Assembly: GCA_003520455.1 (NCBI GenBank)
Contig: DOUV01000444.1
Span: forward strand, 1 to 13,393
Direction: 5' to 3'
DNA: 13,393 nt
DNA from: Chloroflexota bacterium
GTDB lineage: Bacteria; Chloroflexota; Anaerolineae; Ardenticatenales; Ardenticatenaceae
Positions 12,509-13,393 of this stretch are shown here, piece by piece. Numbering within the stretch: the first letter of the stretch is position 1; every line of letters starts with the position of its first letter. The notes beneath the pieces were generated by a model that saw nothing but the letters and a program-made list of their open reading frames with translations, was not told the DNA's origin and searched no databases. The position numbers and the translations under genes were made by a program.

Positions 12509-13393
12509 CTAGTAGCAATACTGGTTGACGCTTTGCCCCTGGTTGTTTTGCAAAGAGGCACAAGCGCTGGTATTGTCCCACACACTCTGGCTCTGCCTCC
12601 AATAGAGATCGCTTGCCGTATTGGTGCCACTTTGTGTCCAGACGCGAACTGAAGCGGCTGGATTGAGTGTGAATGAGGAGAACGTGAAACTGGTGCCTGT
12701 GGTGTCATTTCGCAACGTCCAGCCATCCATGTTACCAGGTGACCCACCGGAATTTCTGATCTCGACGTACTCTTCGTTGACGTCATCACTCTGGGAGCCA
12801 TTGACAATCCGTACGATCCGTATATTCGCTGGGGTCGGTGTCGACGTGTTCGTTGCCGCCGGTGGCAACGGCGTGTTGGTTGGTGGTGGCGGTGTTGGCG
12901 AACTGCCACCCGACGGCGTCGCGGTTGGTGGACTGCTACCCGACGGTGTTGAAGTCGGTGAGGCGCCACCTCCGGGGGTTGCGGTTGGCGGACTGCCACC
13001 CGACGGTGTTGAAGTCGGTGAGGCACCACCGCCGGGGGTCGCGGTCGGCGATGATCCCGCGACTTGCGTCGCCGTTGTGGTCGCCGTCGTAGTCGCTGTT
13101 GGTTGGCCCGGCGCGGTCGTTGCGGTGGGCTGGCCGGGTACGGGCGTCGCGGTTGGTGTTTCCGGGCCGGGTGGTGTGGCCGTCGGCTGGCTCGGCGTTG
13201 CTTGCACGGGCTGGCATGGCCGGGGCGTCGGGGAGGGCGTCGGCGAGTACGTCGGCGCCGGCCCCGAAGTCGCCGTTGGTTCGACTGCCTGGGTCGGACA
13301 GGGCGGGAGCGTTGGGGTGCTGCGCGGCGTGGGCGACGGGATTGGCGTGTTGGTCGGTGTCGGTGTCGGAACCGGCGGGAACGTTGGCGATGG
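12509..13393 (-). CDS. Surface protein with Pro/Thr-rich repeat stalk and C-terminal lamin-tail domain (5' truncated)
   Basis: The minus-strand frame is open from the window edge (13393) to TAG at 12511-12509, so the N-terminus is missing; about 294 codons are visible. A start at 13207 is not credible because the same Pro/Thr-rich composition continues upstream without a stop (SPTFPPVPTPTPTNTPIPSP and so on). Roughly the first 190 visible residues are a low-complexity stalk of PTAT/PTPT units and decapeptides. The last 105 or so residues match a lamin-tail domain: 'ANIRIVRIVNGSQSDDVNEE', 'YVEIRNSGGSPGNMDGWTLR', 'FTFSSFTLNPAASVRVWT'. Bacterial lamin-tail domains are extracellular Ig-like folds, often on secreted proteins. 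A second stop (TGA) follows the TAG directly. The protein is probably exported, but its signal and any catalytic domain would be outside the window. It precedes the tad genes. Confidence 0.85.
   Translation of the reverse strand, partial: PSPTFPPVPTPTPTNTPIPSPTPRSTPTLPPCPTQAVEPTATSGPAPTYSPTPSPTPRPCQPVQATPSQPTATPPGPETPTATPVPGQPTATTAPGQPTATTTATTTATQVAGSSPTATPGGGASPTSTPSGGSPPTATPGGGASPTSTPSGSSPPTATPSGGSSPTPPPPTNTPLPPAATNTSTPTPANIRIVRIVNGSQSDDVNEEYVEIRNSGGSPGNMDGWTLRNDTTGTSFTFSSFTLNPAASVRVWTQSGTNTASDLYWRQSQSVWDNTSACASLQNNQGQSVNQYCY
12893..13057 (-). repeat. 30/60-bp tandem repeats encoding decapeptides in the stalk
   Basis: The protein repeats a ten-residue unit of the form G-x-S-P-T-x-T-P-x-G about five and a half times, alternating GASPTSTPSG with GSPPTATPGG variants. 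In DNA, 12941-12990 recurs at 13001-13050 with four mismatches in 50 bases, a 60-bp higher period, and a half unit begins at 12911. Near identity at the DNA level suggests recent duplication and likely length variation between strains. Confidence 0.85.

Noticed and set aside
12502..13029. His/Arg/Pro-rich minus-strand frame overlapping the lamin-tail gene
   Set aside because: It is the repeat stalk read in the wrong frame; the frame ending at 12509 gives the PT repeats and the lamin-tail domain.
12893..13057. Possible CRISPR-like array
   Set aside because: The 30/60-bp periodic units are contiguous, without spacers, and encode decapeptides in frame.

Overview
The window is a GC-rich (roughly 60 %) bacterial chromosome segment. 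Apart from a truncated gene at the left edge, every gene lies on the minus strand. The best guess for the host is Chloroflexota, possibly a Thermomicrobia-like lineage. This rests on three features: a compact Tad/Flp pilus cluster (cpaB-cpaE-tadA-tadB-tadC) with no secretin gene, secreted proteins made of kelch, DUF11 and lamin-tail domains with Pro/Thr-rich stalks, and a 'FHAWLPAL' C-terminal motif resembling the 'Y-x-LPL' endings I associate with secreted Chloroflexota proteins. The assignment is an inference; no rRNA or tRNA is present.

Region by region, left to right. (1) 1-372, plus strand: the C-terminal end of a family 2 glycosyltransferase. (2) 314-600: a cluster of twelve CGGAT/ATCCG pentamers that runs into both flanking genes and contains a perfect 14-bp hairpin at 526-559, the likely shared terminator for convergent transcription. 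(3) 594-1166, minus: long-form ribosome hibernation factor HPF with its own sigma-70-like promoter. (4) 1254-1997, minus: ComF-type phosphoribosyltransferase with a strong promoter; its best Shine-Dalgarno serves an ATG that stops after three codons. (5) 2122-8154, minus: the Tad machinery in transcription order cpaB, cpaE, tadA, tadB, tadC, then a DUF192 gene, tightly spaced and probably one operon from a promoter near 8189-8218. (6) 8265-12355, minus: tadE-like and tadG-like minor pilin/assembly genes followed by a large secreted six-bladed kelch plus two-DUF11 protein, probably co-transcribed. (7) 12389-12429: a strong hairpin. (8) 12509-13393, minus: the C-terminal end of a surface protein with a Pro/Thr/Ser-rich repetitive stalk and a terminal lamin-tail domain; its N-terminus lies outside the window.

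Proposed joint function: TadA is the ATPase motor, TadB and TadC the inner-membrane platform, CpaE a MinD-like ATPase carrying an intact receiver domain that could place the machine or gate it by phosphorylation, and CpaB the extracytoplasmic assembly protein. The TadE-like and TadG-like proteins carry prepilin-like N-termini and are candidate minor pilins or tip components. The kelch/DUF11 protein inserted in the cluster is the most unusual component and a candidate surface or pilus-associated adhesin. The major Flp pilin and the prepilin peptidase are not in the window and must be encoded elsewhere.
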